A DNA stretch of 60,499 bases, taken from positions 1 to 60,499 of the forward strand of contig JBEDEM010000011.1 of the NCBI GenBank assembly GCA_041175665.1, given 5' to 3'. The stretch comes from UBA3064 sp016868095. GTDB lineage: Bacteria; Pseudomonadota; Gammaproteobacteria; Burkholderiales; Burkholderiaceae_E. The notes beneath the pieces are model-generated. The model made no database searches, was not told the origin of the DNA, and worked only from the letters and a program-made list of their open reading frames with translations. Made by a program: the position numbers and the translations under genes. Below, one piece after another: positions 59,828-60,499 of this stretch (the first letter of the stretch is position 1; each line of letters opens with the position of its first letter).

Positions 59828-59900
59828 TGGTCTTTGGCCTGAAAGGCGCTTAGCCAGCAGGCCTTAGGCTGCATCTTGGAGGTTTCGCTAACCCACCAGG

Positions 59901-59929
59901 TTGACACCGCAAAACTGCCAGGCCATAAT
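59901..59929 (+). promoter_or_regulatory. Promoter of the tRNA-Tyr/Gly/Thr-tuf operon
   Basis: TTGACA (59901-59906), 17 bp, CATAAT (59924-59929): a near-consensus strong promoter with the expected start point about six bases before the mature tRNA-Tyr. There is no separate clear promoter before tuf. Confidence 0.8.
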
Positions 59930-59941
59930 CCGAGGTTCCCT

Positions 59942-60027
59942 GGAGGGGTGCCCGAGTGGCTAAAGGGGGCAGACTGTAAATCTGTTGGCTTACGCCTACG
60001 TTGGTTCGAATCCAACCTCCTCCACCA
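59942..60027 (+). tRNA. tRNA-Tyr (anticodon GTA)
   Basis: An 86-nt type II tRNA with a long variable arm. Acceptor GGAGGGG pairs with CTCCTCC, discriminator A, CCA encoded. Anticodon loop CTGTAAA gives GTA; the T arm is GTTGGTTCGAATCCAAC. Confidence 0.96.
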
Positions 60028-60129
60028 AGACTTGCCTTCGAGTCGTTGTTGTGCTTGGCGTTGGCGGTCTGCGCTAGAGGTTGTTTCGTTGCAAAACGAT
60101 GTGATTGCGAGATGTTGCTGAGGGTGAGC

Positions 60130-60203
60130 GCGGGTGTAGCTCAATGGTAGAGCAGAAGCCTTCCAAGCTTACGACGAGGGTTCGATTCCCTTCACCCGCT
60201 CCA
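60130..60203 (+). tRNA. tRNA-Gly (anticodon TCC)
   Basis: A 74-nt tRNA: acceptor GCGGGTG/CACCCGC, discriminator T, CCA encoded. The loop CTTCCAA gives anticodon TCC. T arm GGGTTCGATTCCC. Second gene of the operon. Confidence 0.96.
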
Positions 60204-60233
60204 AGCAGGCTCGCGAGACGTGTTGAGAGTTTT

Positions 60234-60308
<75 letters not shown>

Positions 60309-60400
60309 AGTATCGAAGCCGAATGCGTCATGTTCGGTGAATCGATGTCGTTTTTCTTTGTCTATAGCTGGCCAAGAGGCTGGCGGTCTGGGAGTGCGTG

Positions 60401-60499
60401 ATGGCGAAAGGCAAGTTTGAGCGGACCAAGCCGCATGTGAATGTGGGGACGATTGGTCACGTGGATCATGGCAAGACGACGTTGACGGCGGCGATCACG
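60401..60499 (+). CDS. tuf: Elongation factor Tu, N-terminal part (3' truncated by window edge)
   Basis: The window ends 33 codons into EF-Tu. MAKGKFERTKPHVNVGTIGH is the canonical N-terminus, followed by the P-loop GHVDHGKT. A GGGAG ribosome site lies upstream of the ATG at 60401. The gene follows three tRNAs, the known tRNA-tufB arrangement, and should be co-transcribed with them. The remainder lies outside the window. Confidence 0.97.
   Translation, partial: MAKGKFERTKPHVNVGTIGHVDHGKTTLTAAIT

Noticed and set aside
59824..60144. Minus-strand open frame across the tRNA-Tyr gene
   Set aside because: It runs through the tRNA and its promoter; tRNA structure is decisive.

Overview
The window reads as a contiguous chromosomal segment of a betaproteobacterium, most likely order Burkholderiales. 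The evidence is gene order and family content: atpGDC-hemE-priA, argS-SPOR-dsbA, dacC-dat-DUF493-lipB-lipA, a PhaM-type polyhydroxyalkanoate granule protein, a Bug-family solute receptor, and a tRNA-Tyr/Gly/Thr-tuf operon. No insertion sequence, phage gene, integrase, CRISPR array or rRNA was seen. Genes are tightly packed with many 4-bp start/stop overlaps. Genus cannot be fixed from the sequence alone.

Layout. 1-2150: end of the ATP synthase operon (atpG partial, atpD broken by two lesions, atpC). 2185-7842: hemE, a 350-bp gap holding DnaA-box-like sites and a 15-bp tandem repeat, then priA and rep. 7888-11463: a membrane-anchored cytochrome c, tRNA-Arg and the 5-oxoprolinase genes pxpBCA. 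11530-18871: a catabolic region with a CaiB-type CoA transferase, a crotonase-like protein, a double-CDGSH Fe-S protein, a TauD-type dioxygenase, a Bug receptor, an N-acyl-D-amino-acid deacylase and a divergent cystathionine lyase. 18948-25158: thioredoxin, acyl-CoA synthetase, argS, a SPOR protein, dsbA, rlpA. 25204-28834: rsmI (C-terminal domain out of frame), yraN, a dolP-like lipoprotein, an LD-carboxypeptidase and an AhpD-like protein. 28804-33078: lipoate genes, D-amino-acid transaminase and a PBP5-type carboxypeptidase. 33131-38236: hydrolase, thioredoxin-like ferredoxin, VanZ protein, birA, gamma-glutamylcyclotransferase-like protein, rfaE2 and a ferritin-like protein.

38300-49065 is the most distinctive block: a probable light and singlet-oxygen response cluster. 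A MerR/B12 photoreceptor regulator (LitR/CarH type) and an Fe-S cryptochrome-photolyase run rightward. A periplasmic glutathione peroxidase, FAD oxidoreductase, DUF1365, cyclopropane-fatty-acid-synthase-like methyltransferase, chalcone-isomerase-like protein, MFS carrier, DUF3833 lipoprotein, SDR and SnoaL-like protein run leftward. The divergent promoter region carries a perfect inverted repeat that is a good LitR operator candidate. The photolyase gene has an in-frame amber stop.

49062-53871: FIST sensor, phaM, fumarylacetoacetate-hydrolase-family protein, CoA-binding protein and metY. 53844-59733: the phenylacetyl-CoA epoxidase operon paaABCDE followed by its TetR regulator and an MBL-fold hydrolase. 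Its promoter has an 18-bp perfect palindrome filling the -35/-10 spacer. 59901-60499: the tRNA-Tyr, tRNA-Gly, tRNA-Thr, tuf operon with a near-consensus promoter.

Three genes that are normally intact (atpD, rsmI, the photolyase) carry disabling changes, so the possibility of assembly or sequencing errors must be kept in mind. Short tandem repeats at or just beyond stop codons recur through the window.
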